A DNA stretch of 64,000 nucleotides from G021776435 sp046756245 (GTDB taxonomy: Bacteria > Pseudomonadota > Alphaproteobacteria > Caulobacterales > Parvularculaceae): assembly GCA_046756245.1 (NCBI GenBank), contig JBHHVZ010000002.1, positions 16,863 through 80,862 of the forward strand, given 5' to 3'. Made by a program: the position numbers and the translations under genes. Positions 36,694-48,194 of the stretch are shown here, piece after piece (position 1 is the stretch's first letter; the number at the start of each line of letters is the position of its first letter). Below the pieces are notes generated by a model. The model ran no database searches. It saw nothing but the letters and a program-made list of their open reading frames with translations, and was not told where the DNA came from.

Positions 36694-39051
36694 ATGTCGC
36701 GTCGAACTTACCGCCCGCGCAAGAAGCAAAGTTTCAGCGATCGGTTTCGCGCCTGGCGGCGCGCCGTTTTGATGCGCGCCGGCGGCGCGGCGATGATCGT
36801 GCTCGCCGGCTGGCTGGCGGCGGCGCTCGCGACGTTTTCCATCAGCGATCCGAGCTTCAACACCGCGACACAGCGCGGCGCCGAAAATCTGGCCGGCGCG
36901 CCTGGGGCGGCCGTCGCGGACCTGTTGCTGCAGACGCTGGGCGGGGCGAGCTTGATGTTTGTTGCGCCGCTCGCCGTCTGGGGCGCTTTCGCGCTGGCCA
37001 AGGGCGCGCCTGAAACAACGCCCCCGGCGGCCTGGCTGCGGGCCGGGCTTGCGCCGGTCTCGGCGCTGGCGGCGGCGGGGTTCGCTTCGAGCTTGCCCTC
37101 GCCGGCGACCTGGCCGTTCGCGGCCGGTCTCGGCGGCGTCGCCGGTGACGCCGTTCTGAATGCGCTGTCTGCGCCGTTCGCAGCGCTTGGCGCGCCGGCT
37201 CCAGCCATCTTCGCCGGCGCGGCCGCATTCGTAATTGCTCTGCCGGCCTATCTGGTCCTGTGCGGCCTGACGCGCGAGCGCGCCGCAGCGGCGACCGGCG
37301 TCGTTGAAGACGTCTATTGGGCCGCGCACGACTTCTTTGAAGACCGTATCGAAACCCTGCGCCAATTGTTCGAGCGCTCCGGCAGGCAGGAAACGGACGA
37401 ACCGCCGGAGGCGGACTCCGACGCCGGCGAGCCGCCGCTGGTCGCGCCGGCGCGCCGGCGCAACATCATCCGCAAGAAGACCGCCAAACGCGCCGGCAAG
37501 CGCGAGCGCCGCGAAGCCCAACCCGAACTGCCGGTTTTCGAACCGGGCACGTATGAGCTGCCGCCGCTGCATCTGCTCGCGAAGCCGGGCGCGGCGCGCG
37601 AAGCCATCTCGGACGAGGCGCTCGAACAGAACGCGCGCATGCTTGAAAACGTACTCGCCGATTTCGGCGTGCGCGGCGAGATCATCAATGTTCGCCCCGG
37701 CCCGGTGGTTACGCTTTACGAACTCGAGCCCGCAGCCGGGGTCAAATCCTCCCGCGTCATCGGGCTCGCCGACGACATCGCCCGGTCGATGAGCGCGGTG
37801 GCCTGCCGCGTGGCGGTGGTGCCCGGGCGCAACGTGATCGGCATCGAACTGCCGAACCAGGACCGGGAGATGGTCTATCTCCGCGAGCTTCTGGGCGCTG
37901 CCGAATATGAAAAGAGCCGCGGGGATCTCACGCTGGCGCTCGGCAAGGGGATCGGCGGCGAGCCGGTCTACGCCGATCTCGCGCGCATGCCGCATCTCCT
38001 CATCGCCGGCACCACCGGTTCGGGCAAGTCGGTGGGGATCAACACGATGATCCTGTCGCTGCTCTATCGGCTCTCGCCGGACGAATGCAAGCTCATCCTG
38101 GTCGACCCGAAAATGCTGGAGCTGTCAGTTTACGAAGGCATTCCGCATCTTCTCGCGCCGGTCGTCACAGATCCGAAAAAGGCCGTCGGCGCGCTTAAAT
38201 GGACCGTGCGCGAGATGGAGGAACGTTACCGTAAAATGTCGAAGGTTGGCGTGCGGAATATAGAAGGATTTAACCAGCGCATCGCCGAGGCGAAAGAAAA
38301 CGGCGAAACGCTGACCCGCACCGTTCACACCGGTTATGACGAGGAAACCGGCGAGCCGGTCTACGAGACCGAAGAGCTCGATTACGAGGCCATGCCGTTC
38401 ATCGTCGTGGTGATCGACGAAGTGGCCGACCTTATGATGGTCGCCGGCAAGGACATCGAGGCGATGGTCCAGCGTCTCGCGCAGATGGCGCGCGCAGCCG
38501 GCATTCACTTGATTATGGCGACCCAGCGCCCCTCGGTCGACGTCGTCACCGGCACGATCAAAGCGAACCTCCCCACCCGGATCAGTTTTCAGGTGACCTC
38601 GCGTATCGACAGCCGCACGATCCTGGGCGAACAGGGCGCCGAACAGCTTGTGGGCCTCGGCGACATGCTGCACATGGCCGGCGGCGGGCGCCTGCGGCGC
38701 GTTCATGGCGGGTTGGTCTCCGACGACGAAGTTGAAAAAATCGTCCGCTTCCTGAAGAAACAGGGCAAACCCGACTATGTGCAGGCCGTCACCCAATATA
38801 ATGAAGAAGACGGCGGCTATTCCGCATTCGAAATCGGCGGCGACGCGTCGTCGGGGGACGCGCTTTACGACAAGGCGGTGGCGACCGTTTTGCGCGATCG
38901 GAAAGTTTCGACCTCCTACATTCAGCGCCGGCTTCAGATCGGCTATAACCGCGCCGCCACGCTTATCGAGCGGATGGAGGAGGAAGGGCTTATTTCTCCG
39001 GCCAATCACGCCGGCAAACGCGAAATTCTCGTCGGCGAAGACGCGGCGTAA
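36694..39051 (+). CDS. ftsK: DNA translocase FtsK
   Basis: Septum-bound motor that moves the chromosome terminus during division, 785 residues. Four or five N-terminal helices (about 20-200) are followed by a charged linker (about 200-290) that is short compared with E. coli. The motor has Walker A GTTGSGKS (439-446) and Walker [10 protein letters not shown] (about 570). The C-terminal gamma winged-helix is about 720-785. It is a single gene; the dispersed repeat R2 lies downstream. Confidence 0.97.
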   Translation: MSRRTYRPRKKQSFSDRFRAWRRAVLMRAGGAAMIVLAGWLAAALATFSISDPSFNTATQRGAENLAGAPGAAVADLLLQTLGGASLMFVAPLAVWGAFALAKGAPETTPPAAWLRAGLAPVSALAAAGFASSLPSPATWPFAAGLGGVAGDAVLNALSAPFAALGAPAPAIFAGAAAFVIALPAYLVLCGLTRERAAAATGVVEDVYWAAHDFFEDRIETLRQLFERSGRQETDEPPEADSDAGEPPLVAPARRRNIIRKKTAKRAGKRERREAQPELPVFEPGTYELPPLHLLAKPGAAREAISDEALEQNARMLENVLADFGVRGEIINVRPGPVVTLYELEPAAGVKSSRVIGLADDIARSMSAVACRVAVVPGRNVIGIELPNQDREMVYLRELLGAAEYEKSRGDLTLALGKGIGGEPVYADLARMPHLLIAGTTGSGKSVGINTMILSLLYRLSPDECKLILVDPKMLELSVYEGIPHLLAPVVTDPKKAVGALKWTVREMEERYRKMSKVGVRNIEGFNQRIAEAKENGETLTRTVHTGYDEETGEPVYETEELDYEAMPFIVVVIDEVADLMMVAGKDIEAMVQRLAQMARAAGIHLIMATQRPSVDVVTGTIKANLPTRISFQVTSRIDSRTILGEQGAEQLVGLGDMLHMAGGGRLRRVHGGLVSDDEVEKIVRFLKKQGKPDYVQAVTQYNEEDGGYSAFEIGGDASSGDALYDKAVATVLRDRKVSTSYIQRRLQIGYNRAATLIERMEEEGLISPANHAGKREILVGEDAA

Positions 39052-39080
39052 GGCGTATGCGCCGCCATTTCGGAAAACCC

Positions 39081-39396
39081 GCCGGTTCGCGAAGCGTTCG
39101 GCCAAAAAGGTCTCTTTTGTCTCCTGTTCGGCGAAACGAAAAAACTGAAGCCCGCTGATTTTGCGGGCTTGAGCGCCAAAGGGTCCATTTTGTCCATTTC
39201 GGAACGCGTCAGGAACATTGGATTTCCAGTCATAGCAGCCATTGCGCCGCACCCTTTCGTCCCGTGCGCGCGCAGAGCGGCGGCTGGCCGCGCTGCGCCC
39301 GAAAGCGCAAACAAATGGGACGAAAACTGTCATCCCGCTCATAATAAACCCGCTCCGAAAGGGTCGGATAACTATCCCGCAAAATTTAATGTTGGC
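39081..39396 (-). repeat. ~300 bp dispersed repeat, copy R2
   Basis: Reverse-orientation relative of R1 at 28687-28989. Its reverse complement starts GCCAACATTAAATTTTGCGG and continues with the same landmarks, including ATGGACAAAATGGACCC and GAGACAAAAGAGACC. It occupies most of the 418-base gap between ftsK and the lipoprotein gene. The remaining flanks contain nothing recognisable. Confidence 0.75.
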
Positions 39397-39469
39397 AGGC
39401 CGTCGGTGGCGTTTCGCCGCCGGGCGGTTTATGCTCCCGCCGGGCTGAGGGCGCTGAAGGAGGTCAACC

Positions 39470-39829
39470 ATGACACTTCGGTTCGCCTTGGTTGCGGGGA
39501 GCGCTTGCGCCATGCTCGCTGGCTGCGTTGCGCCGGGCGCTTATTACGACAGCGGCTATTCCACTTCCGGCTCGTCCTATAGCGCATCGAGTTCGTCATC
39601 CTATTCGGACTCATCAGGCTCATCCGATGGTTACGGATCGCGGGAGCGTTCCTACGTGGACCGCAGCGGCAATGTTGTTTTTCACAAACGCGGCGAAACC
39701 ACCGTCGTCGAGCCCGACGGCGACGTAACGGTGGTCGAGCGCGACCGCGACGGCACGCGCACGGTCGTATCGAGCGACGGCGCCGTCAAGGTGCTCACTC
39801 CCGACGGCAATTGCATCGGCGACTGCTGA
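39470..39829 (+). CDS. Ser/Tyr-rich lipoprotein
   Basis: 119 residues. The signal sequence ends in LAGC, a lipobox giving lipidated Cys19. Residues 24-55 are low-complexity Ser/Tyr/Gly. The rest consists of short beta-like repeats with Val/Asp/Gly (VVEPDGDVTVVERDRDGTRTVV in part) and ends in CIGDC. AAGGAGG precedes the start. No family is recognised. Confidence 0.75.
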   Translation: MTLRFALVAGSACAMLAGCVAPGAYYDSGYSTSGSSYSASSSSSYSDSSGSSDGYGSRERSYVDRSGNVVFHKRGETTVVEPDGDVTVVERDRDGTRTVVSSDGAVKVLTPDGNCIGDC

Positions 39830-39882
39830 CGGCGCCCGGAAAAGGCGGAAGCGGGCCGGAGCCCGTAATTTTCGGTCGAAGT

Positions 39883-40377
39883 CTAAAGCCCGAGCTCGGT
39901 GAGGCCGGGGTGGTCTTCCGGGCGCGGGCCCAGCGGCCAGAGAAACTTGCGGTCGGACTCTTTGATCGGAACGTCGTTGATCGACGCCTCGCGCCGGCGC
40001 ATCAGGCCGTTGTCGTCGAACTCCCACTGTTCGTTGCCATGGGCGCGGAACCAGTTTCCGTCCGCATCATGATATTCGTACTGGAACCGCGCCGACAGGC
40101 GATTGTCGGTAAACGCCCAGAGTTCCTTGATGAGGCGGTAGTCGAGCTCACGCGCCCATTTGCGGGTCAGGAATTCGACGATCGCCTCGCGGCCCTGAAG
40201 AAATTCCGATCGGTTTCGCCACCAGCTGTCCGGCGTATAGGCGAGGGAGACCTTTTCCGGGTCGCGGCTGTTCCAGGCGTTCTCGGCGAGGCGAGTTTTC
40301 TTGATCGCGCTTTCAAGCGTGAACGGCGGCAGCGGCGGGCGGGGTTCAATGGGCATAGGGCTGCGCGGTCCTTTCAT
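39883..40377 (-). CDS. DUF1348 / NTF2-like protein
   Basis: 164 residues; the start could also be the ATG at 40356. The NTF2-like fold is suggested by [50 protein letters not shown] and [29 protein letters not shown], which match DUF1348. This family is widespread and without known function. It is single. Confidence 0.85.
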   Translation of the reverse strand: MKGPRSPMPIEPRPPLPPFTLESAIKKTRLAENAWNSRDPEKVSLAYTPDSWWRNRSEFLQGREAIVEFLTRKWARELDYRLIKELWAFTDNRLSARFQYEYHDADGNWFRAHGNEQWEFDDNGLMRRREASINDVPIKESDRKFLWPLGPRPEDHPGLTELGL

Positions 40378-40444
40378 TGATTAAGTCGATAATTTCTCGC
40401 TCGCGGGAAAACTTTCTGCGCGATTGAATATCGGGCGCTGCTTG

Positions 40445-40729
40445 TTACGCCGGCGGATATTGCTGACGCCCGTGGATGATTGTCAGTACGTCAATCTCAG
40501 TTTCGGAAGCAATCGCATAAACGATAATGTAGGGAAGGCCCGGAATGGTTAATTCTCTCGTATTTTCGATCTCGCCCGCGCGGCCGAGCAAAGGAAAGCT
40601 TTCAAACATCTGCGCCGCCTGTCGGATGCGCGAGATAACCCGGTCCGCAGCGGCGTCGTCAAATTCAGAAATATAAGCGCGGATAGCCTTGAGGTCGGCG
40701 CGCGCAGTCGGCGTGAAATTAACGTTCAA
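40445..40729 (-). CDS. RelE/ParE family toxin
   Basis: 94 residues, with the ParE-like pattern: FTPTARADLKAIRAYI, then LPYIIVYAI and VLTIIHGRQQYP. RelE-type members cleave mRNA and ParE-type members poison gyrase; which applies is not decidable here. It overlaps the upstream antitoxin gene by 11 bases, as type II modules usually do. Confidence 0.85.
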   Translation of the reverse strand: MNVNFTPTARADLKAIRAYISEFDDAAADRVISRIRQAAQMFESFPLLGRAGEIENTRELTIPGLPYIIVYAIASETEIDVLTIIHGRQQYPPA

Positions 40730-40904
40730 GGCCGAGTTCTTCCCAGACCTTATGGGCCGGGATCATCTTCGATCTGTCCTCGGCTTCTTTCAGCGCTTTT
40801 CTAATTTTCGCTTTTTTCCACGCAAGATAGGCCGGATCGACGCAAGGCTCGTTCACGGGCCTCAAATGCTCGTCCAGAGGATTATGTGCTGTTGTCTCGG
40901 CCAT
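40719..40904 (-). CDS. Antitoxin of the RelE/ParE-type pair
   Basis: 61 residues, acidic N-terminus and helical Lys/Glu-rich C-terminus (AWKKAKIRKALKEAEDR). It ends IPAHKVWEELGLER, a motif common in antitoxins of ParE/RelE modules. It is first in the pair and likely binds the toxin and its own promoter. No strong DNA-binding domain is identified. Confidence 0.75.
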   Translation of the reverse strand: MAETTAHNPLDEHLRPVNEPCVDPAYLAWKKAKIRKALKEAEDRSKMIPAHKVWEELGLER

Positions 40905-40949
40905 AGATGAAGACTACCAGAAAACCCTAACGTCGCGCAAACATTCGCC

Positions 40950-42092
40950 TCACCGCCCGTCGGTCACATTCTCCCAGAAATTCTTCGCGCGGTCGAAAAA
41001 GCCCTTGTGCTGCGGGCAGCAGTCGACGCCGCCGCCGGCTTCGCAAAAGCGCATGAGTAATTCTTTTTGTTCGGCGTTAAGCCCGGTCGGCGTTTCGACC
41101 AGGATCTCCACATAAAGATCGCCGCGACCGCTCTGGTTCAAGCGCGTCATGCCTTTGCCGCGTACGCGGAACCGCTTGCCGGTCTGCGCGCCTTCGGGCA
41201 CCGAGACCTTGACGCGCCCGCCTTCGATGGTCGGCGCTTCAAGCTCGCCGCCGAGCGCGGCGGTGGTCATCGGAACGGGCAGTTCGCAATAGAGATTGGG
41301 CCCGTCGCGTTCGAAAAGGTCATGCTCTTTGACGTTGATGAAGATGTAGAGATCGCCCTCGGGGCCGCCGCGCGGGCCGGCGTCGCCTTCGCCCGTCAAG
41401 CGAATGCGGGTGCCGTTCTCGATGCCGGGCGGAACGTCGACGGCGAGCGTGCGTTCTTTCCTGACCCGGCCCTGGCCGCCGCAATCCGTACACGGATCGC
41501 CGATTACGCGGCCTTCGCCGCCGCAAGCCGGGCAGGTCCGCTCGATGGTGAAAAAGCCCTGCTGCATGCGGACGCGGCCCGCGCCGTGACAGGTCGAACA
41601 CGCCGTCGGCCCCGATCCGGGCTTTGCGCCCGAACCTTCGCAGGTTTCGCAGGCGACGGAGCCGGGGACCGTGATCGTCGCCTTCTTGCCGGTAAAGGCT
41701 TCGCTTAAAGTGATGTCGAGTTTGTATTTGAGGTCGGCGCCGCGGGCCGGGCCGCCGCGCCGCGCGCTGCGTCCGCCCATGAACTCGCCGAAAATGTCGT
41801 CGAAGACGTCGGCGAAGGCCGAAGCGTTGAAGCCTTGCGCCCCGGCCCCGCCAAAGCCGTTCATGCCGCCCTTGAAGGCGGCGTGGCCGTAGCGGTCATA
41901 CGCCGCGCGCTTTTGCCCGTCGGAGAGAATCTCGTAAGCTTCGTTGACTTCCTTGAATTTGTGCTCGGCTTCCGGATCGTCCTTGTTGCGGTCCGGATGA
42001 TATTTCATGGCGCATTTGCGGAACGCCGCCTTGACGGCGCTATCGTCCGCGTCTCGTGATACGCCGAGTATATCGTAATAACATCGCGCCAT
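40950..42092 (-). CDS. dnaJ: Chaperone protein DnaJ
   Basis: DnaK co-chaperone, 380 residues. The J-domain has HPD (in [12 protein letters not shown]), followed by a Gly/Ala/Phe-rich linker and the zinc-finger domain with four CxxCxGxG repeats ([32 protein letters not shown]). The C-terminal substrate-binding domain follows. It is downstream of dnaK, from which it is separated by an inverted repeat (42126-42210). Confidence 0.97.
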   Translation of the reverse strand: MARCYYDILGVSRDADDSAVKAAFRKCAMKYHPDRNKDDPEAEHKFKEVNEAYEILSDGQKRAAYDRYGHAAFKGGMNGFGGAGAQGFNASAFADVFDDIFGEFMGGRSARRGGPARGADLKYKLDITLSEAFTGKKATITVPGSVACETCEGSGAKPGSGPTACSTCHGAGRVRMQQGFFTIERTCPACGGEGRVIGDPCTDCGGQGRVRKERTLAVDVPPGIENGTRIRLTGEGDAGPRGGPEGDLYIFINVKEHDLFERDGPNLYCELPVPMTTAALGGELEAPTIEGGRVKVSVPEGAQTGKRFRVRGKGMTRLNQSGRGDLYVEILVETPTGLNAEQKELLMRFCEAGGGVDCCPQHKGFFDRAKNFWENVTDGR

Positions 42093-42125
42093 ATTTACTC
42101 GCGCCCGCCCTTCGGCAGTGAAGTG

Positions 42126-42210
42126 GTGAATGGTGAAATGGTGAATAAGGGGGAAAGGCCGACGCGGCTGTCCGTCCTTTCCTATTCACCATTCACTATT
42201 CACCATTCAC
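42126..42210. repeat. Inverted repeat between dnaK and dnaJ
   Basis: GTGAATGGTGAAATGGTGAATAAGG is mirrored by CCTATTCACCATTCACTATTCACCATTCAC. It is built from a short unit (GTGAATG/GTGAAATG), so it can form a long, imperfect hairpin. It may be an attenuator that lowers dnaJ relative to dnaK. The short units are inverted, not direct, so it is not a CRISPR. Confidence 0.75.
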
Positions 42211-42211
42211 C

Positions 42212-44131
<1,920 letters not shown>

Positions 44132-44304
44132 ATTTTGTTCTCCTGTCAGCGGGCCGCCCTGTTATTCCGGACCTTCGATCAGCATCGAGCCGGTTTATGG
44201 TTAAAACCGGCATAACGCCCGCAAGCGCCCGAAGCGGACAACCCCTTCTCAATTTTATTTTGCGCCGCGGCGAAAGCGTTGCAACGGCGCTTGTTCGAAG
44301 CGGC

Positions 44305-44332
44305 ATATAGGCAGACGACGTTGAGCCCGCAA
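44305..44332 (-). promoter_or_regulatory. Possible dnaK promoter
   Basis: On the minus strand, TTGCGG (44332-44327) and CTATAT (44310-44305) are spaced by 16 bases, about 170 bases before the dnaK start. The CCTATAT is also similar to the -10 of heat-shock (RpoH) promoters, but the -35 does not match CTTGAA. Assignment is tentative. Confidence 0.35.
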
Positions 44333-44406
44333 CCCGCTGCAGGGTCGGGGCGGGCGAAAATCCGCCTTCTCGCGCCGTTTGCGTCGAAAAGCCCCATCGC
44401 TCCGGA

Positions 44407-46266
44407 TCAGCCGGGCAGGTTGAGCGGCTTGGAGATATACAAGAGCCGCCAGTCCATATTCTCCATCAGCATGGCGCGCGCCGCCTCCTCGACCCGGGCC
44501 TGAAGCTCCGAAAGCTTAGGCGCGTCGGCGGCGATGACGGCGTCGAACTTGGCGGCGATCGCTTTCAGGGTCGCCGCCGTGGCGTGCGAGCGCTCGGCGG
44601 TCGAGCCGAATTCCCCCTGCACGCGGATGCCGAAAAACGCCGCGCCAAGGGCCGGCAGGAAGCCGGTCAACAGGGTCACCCAACTCTGCGCTTTCGACTT
44701 CAACGCATACGCCCAGCCCTGCCCGCCGCCGGAAGAAAACGCCAACAGAAGATAGCCGATGCAAACCACAAAGGTTGCGGCGAAAGCCGCTTCGCCAAGC
44801 AGGTGGAGACGGTGCTCGATCTTATGAAGCGCCTGGGCTTTGCGTTCGTGATAGGCGATCTGGGGACGGATTTCCTCGTCGACGATGGCCGCTGCGATCT
44901 TCTTCATCGCCGCCGCGTCGAAGCGGCCCGAAGTCAGTCCCGCTTCGCGCTGCGCAGCTTTAAGATACCAATCGACCCATCCGGCGTCTTCGGCGTCTTC
45001 GCCGGAGGCTTTTTCTTCCTCCCGGCTCGCCTCGCCGGCGGTCAGAAATACATGCCGAAACTGTCTCAATTCCTCAGTGAGCTGACGATAGTCAATCCAT
45101 TTTTCGTGCCAGCGCCCGCGCCGGCCAATGACCGTCACGGCAAGGATAAACACGATGATCGCCACCTCCACTGAAATCCAGTAGATTTTAGATTCGACGC
45201 CCGCAACAAGGTGGAACAGCGCAAGAAAAACGGCGATCGCGGCGAACAGATAATTGAAGAAATATGAAGACCGGTAGAGATTGCCGTAATGCACGGCCAG
45301 GTGGTCGGCCCACTCAAAACGCGGCGCAATAATGTCTTCGAATATGCGCCGGTCGCCCTCGGCCGCGTTCAGGCGCATAGCGAGCGTTGAGGAAAGCGCC
45401 TCGGCGATCTGGCTTTCGGGTTTTGCAACGGTGAGCCTGATGGTGAAAGGCCAGCGGCCTGCAAGCGCCTTTTCCCAGAACTGAAAGAACGATCCGAAAT
45501 TAAACCCGTGCGGCTTTTCGTTTATGTAATCGCGATAGGCGATGAGCGCATGTGTGCGTTTTCCTGAAAATTCATGCTCGATCTCTGACGGCGATGGCGG
45601 CGCGAGAATCGCCGAGACCGCCGACTCGATGACGTCGTGCGTCGCCTCCGCCGGCTGGCCGTCCGCCGTGAGCAAAACAGGCGCGGTATCCTTGACGGCG
45701 TTGATCCACACAACCGGCTTGCCCGCAGCCAGCGCCGCATTCTTGATCATCGCGGTGCCGCCGGGGCCGCGCGCTTTCTCCCCGTCCCATATGGCGATGA
45801 CGATGTCGGCGTTCTTGAGCGTCACAAGCCCGGCCTGAAGATAGGCGTTTTCCTCTTCGACGCCGGCGGCGCCGCCGCCGTCAAGCTCGGCAACCGCATC
45901 GGCGTGCGCAAGCAGCGCGTTGAGCGCTTCGACGTCGTCGTCGGAAAAATCGGTTTCGTACTGGTTGCGCGAAAATGGCAGCGGCGCCAACAGCCGCCAG
46001 CCAAGATCGAGCGCGGCCTCCGCCGCCAGCGTGTCGGCCCCGTCCGCAAGCGCGCTGACGAGATAATGCTTCGCCGGCGCCCGCGCGTAATCGTCCCGAA
46101 AGGTTTGTAGCGCCGCATCGACGGCGTCAGTCGCCGCTTTGAGAACGTAGCGCGTCTGGCGCGCGATGCGATCGCGCTGCGAGGCGTCGAGGCGCTGCAG
46201 GCGGTGTCCGGTCACGCCGACGCGGATTGCTGCGGCGGGTTTCGGGGGGTGCGCAGTTTCGCTCAT
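44407..46266 (-). CDS. SLOG-like nucleotide-sensing protein with four membrane helices
   Basis: 619 residues. The N-terminus (about 13-190) has a Rossmann-like SLOG/LOG pattern: RVGVTGHRLQ at 15-24, YLVSALADGADTLAAEAAL, and ADIVIAIWDG followed by GGTAMIKNAALAAGKPVVWIN. The C-terminal half has two helix pairs, about 333-355/361-380 and 488-510/527-546, separated by a charged coiled-coil-prone stretch (381-487). Four-helix or two-helix membrane domains fused to SLOG are known in predicted nucleotide-signalling conflict systems (SLATT-like). It lies 26 bases after the TIR-FGE gene and is probably co-expressed. Function is inferred only. Confidence 0.75.
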   Translation of the reverse strand: MSETAHPPKPAAAIRVGVTGHRLQRLDASQRDRIARQTRYVLKAATDAVDAALQTFRDDYARAPAKHYLVSALADGADTLAAEAALDLGWRLLAPLPFSRNQYETDFSDDDVEALNALLAHADAVAELDGGGAAGVEEENAYLQAGLVTLKNADIVIAIWDGEKARGPGGTAMIKNAALAAGKPVVWINAVKDTAPVLLTADGQPAEATHDVIESAVSAILAPPSPSEIEHEFSGKRTHALIAYRDYINEKPHGFNFGSFFQFWEKALAGRWPFTIRLTVAKPESQIAEALSSTLAMRLNAAEGDRRIFEDIIAPRFEWADHLAVHYGNLYRSSYFFNYLFAAIAVFLALFHLVAGVESKIYWISVEVAIIVFILAVTVIGRRGRWHEKWIDYRQLTEELRQFRHVFLTAGEASREEEKASGEDAEDAGWVDWYLKAAQREAGLTSGRFDAAAMKKIAAAIVDEEIRPQIAYHERKAQALHKIEHRLHLLGEAAFAATFVVCIGYLLLAFSSGGGQGWAYALKSKAQSWVTLLTGFLPALGAAFFGIRVQGEFGSTAERSHATAATLKAIAAKFDAVIAADAPKLSELQARVEEAARAMLMENMDWRLLYISKPLNLPG

Positions 46267-46292
46267 GCGGAATGGCTAAAGCAGAAATCCGT

Positions 46293-47969
46293 TCAGTCAA
46301 GTTCGCGCACAAGCCGGAAGCCGTTGTCATAGTCGCGCCGCGTCGCGAAGCCCTCGATTCGGTGCGCCGCCCGCAACCGCCATCCGCCGGTGTTCCAGGC
46401 GCCGCCTTTGAGCACGCGCGAAATGCAGTCGCCGCCGCGCGGCGCGCCGAAGACGGAAGCGCCGCGATGATCCGGACGCCAACAGTCGGCGACCCATTCC
46501 CAGACATTGCCGTGCATGTCGTAAACGCCGAACGGATTGGCTGCAAAGCTTCCCGCAGGAAGCGTCCCGCCCGGCGACGCGCCTTCGGGGGCGCCGGCGT
46601 ATGGAAAAGCGGCGTCGTAATTGGCCTGGTCCGGCGCCAGCGCCTCGCCGAACGAAAACGGCGCGTCGCCGCCGGCGCGGGCGACATATTCCCATTCCGC
46701 TTCGCTCGGGAGCCGATAAGTCTGGCCGGTTTTTTCCGACAGCCAGGCGGCGTAGGCGCGCGCGTCGCGCCAGCTCACATTGACCGCCGGCCGGGAGCCG
46801 CGCCCCCAACCGGGATCGGGCGCTCCATATTGATCGCAACCGCCGGCGGCGACGCACGCGTCCCACTCATCGAACGTAACTTCATAGCGTCCGATGGCGA
46901 ACGGTTTTTCAATCGTGACGCCGACGGTCGGGCCTTCGGTCAGGTCGCGGCTTGCTTCGGTTTCCGGCGAGCCCATGGAGAAGGCGCCGGAAGGGATGAC
47001 GATCATTTCCGGACAGAAGGCGCAGTCCCTGAATGATTCTCCCGGCGCCGGAATTGCGTCTGCGTTTTCGTCTGCGTCTTCAGGCGGCGGGGCGTCTTTG
47101 GCTTCCTCTTCGGGCGCGCCGGCCTCGGCGGCGCCAGACAAAGATTCAACGCGCTCGACGTCGACGGCCGCGGCCGCGCTTTCCGACGTTGCTGCTGCTT
47201 CGGCTTCGGACGTCTCCGGAGCAGAAAAGCCGAGCATTTGAGCCTCATCGTCCGCGGCGGGTCCATACTCGTCGGCGTCGGCGTCAATCGAAAGGCCGTC
47301 GGGGGTGAAAACTTCCAGCTCCGTCGCGTCATTATCGTCAATGCCGGCGTCGGCGCTGATTTCCTCCGCATGGGATTCTTTCACAGAAACCGGCGCGTCG
47401 GCCTGACCGGAGCCTTTCAGGAGCGTCGGAAACGCGAAATAACCCGCAAGCAAAAGCGCAGCGATAATGGAAAACGCGCCGGCTATGGCGGCGGTCCGCC
47501 TTCCCGCGATTTTTTTGGGCGCGGCCGGCCCGGCTTCGCCCGCATCCTCGTTCCGCGCTTCGGCCGCAGGCCGGAACCGCATCGCCGGCGCGCCGTCAGC
47601 CTGTTCGACGCATTGACGGATTTCGCTCAATAACAACAGCCAGTTGGGATCGCGCCGGTCGCCGCGCCAGTTTCTAAGATCGGCTGTTTTGAAGCGCCGG
47701 AAGCCTTTCGGCGGATCGACATCTTCGATTATTGCAGGAATCAGCGCCCGATTGCGCGCGCCCGCGCGGGATTTTCTCCGTATACGGTGTGACTTAACCG
47801 ATGAAGACGACCACAGAACCAGCGTCGCCGCCGCATCTTCGTCGCGCCGTCCGCGGGCGCCCTTTTCGGCGCCCGATGCGACGGAGAAGCCTTCGGATTC
47901 AAGCGCCGCAACGACGCGGCGAGCAATGTCGCTGTCGTCTTTGGCGCTGTCGATGAAGATGTCGGTCAT
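46293..47969 (-). CDS. TIR domain - membrane helix - FGE/SUMF1 domain protein
   Basis: 558 residues from the ATG at 47969, behind GGGGCGGAG. The longer frame would run into yifB and is rejected. Residues 1-122 look like a TIR domain (FIDSAKDDSDIARRVVAAL, TLVLWSSSSVKS, LIPAIIEDV). Where TIR NADases have the catalytic Glu, Lys66 is seen, so it may be non-catalytic. A helix is at about 160-184. Residues 190-310 are an acidic Ala/Glu-rich linker. The FGE-sulfatase fold (316-556) shows IPSGAFSMGSPETEASRD, RLPSEAEWEYVARAGGDAPF, VYDMHGNVWEWVADCW and RVLKGGAWN. FGE domains may bind or modify peptides. It is paired with the SLOG-like protein. Confidence 0.8.
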   Translation of the reverse strand: MTDIFIDSAKDDSDIARRVVAALESEGFSVASGAEKGARGRRDEDAAATLVLWSSSSVKSHRIRRKSRAGARNRALIPAIIEDVDPPKGFRRFKTADLRNWRGDRRDPNWLLLLSEIRQCVEQADGAPAMRFRPAAEARNEDAGEAGPAAPKKIAGRRTAAIAGAFSIIAALLLAGYFAFPTLLKGSGQADAPVSVKESHAEEISADAGIDDNDATELEVFTPDGLSIDADADEYGPAADDEAQMLGFSAPETSEAEAAATSESAAAAVDVERVESLSGAAEAGAPEEEAKDAPPPEDADENADAIPAPGESFRDCAFCPEMIVIPSGAFSMGSPETEASRDLTEGPTVGVTIEKPFAIGRYEVTFDEWDACVAAGGCDQYGAPDPGWGRGSRPAVNVSWRDARAYAAWLSEKTGQTYRLPSEAEWEYVARAGGDAPFSFGEALAPDQANYDAAFPYAGAPEGASPGGTLPAGSFAANPFGVYDMHGNVWEWVADCWRPDHRGASVFGAPRGGDCISRVLKGGAWNTGGWRLRAAHRIEGFATRRDYDNGFRLVRELD

Positions 47970-48194
47970 GCGCTCCGCCCCTCCCCAATCGACGCGGCCG
48001 ACCCGTCGCGTTTGCCTGGCGGCGGCCGGCGCGTTGCGACGTAAATCGCCTCTATGTGATCGCCCATCGGCGTAGGAAGCGCAAGATACGGGCCGCCGCA
48101 TCGATGCGGGGAAAATTTGTTCTTGATCTGTTCTGTTTGTTGCGTCATGGTGCGTTCGCACGGATATCGGGAGACGCAGGGGCAGGAGCCCTCG

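Noticed and set aside
42126..42210. Possible CRISPR array
   Set aside because: The units are short, inverted and imperfect, with no spacers and no cas genes nearby.
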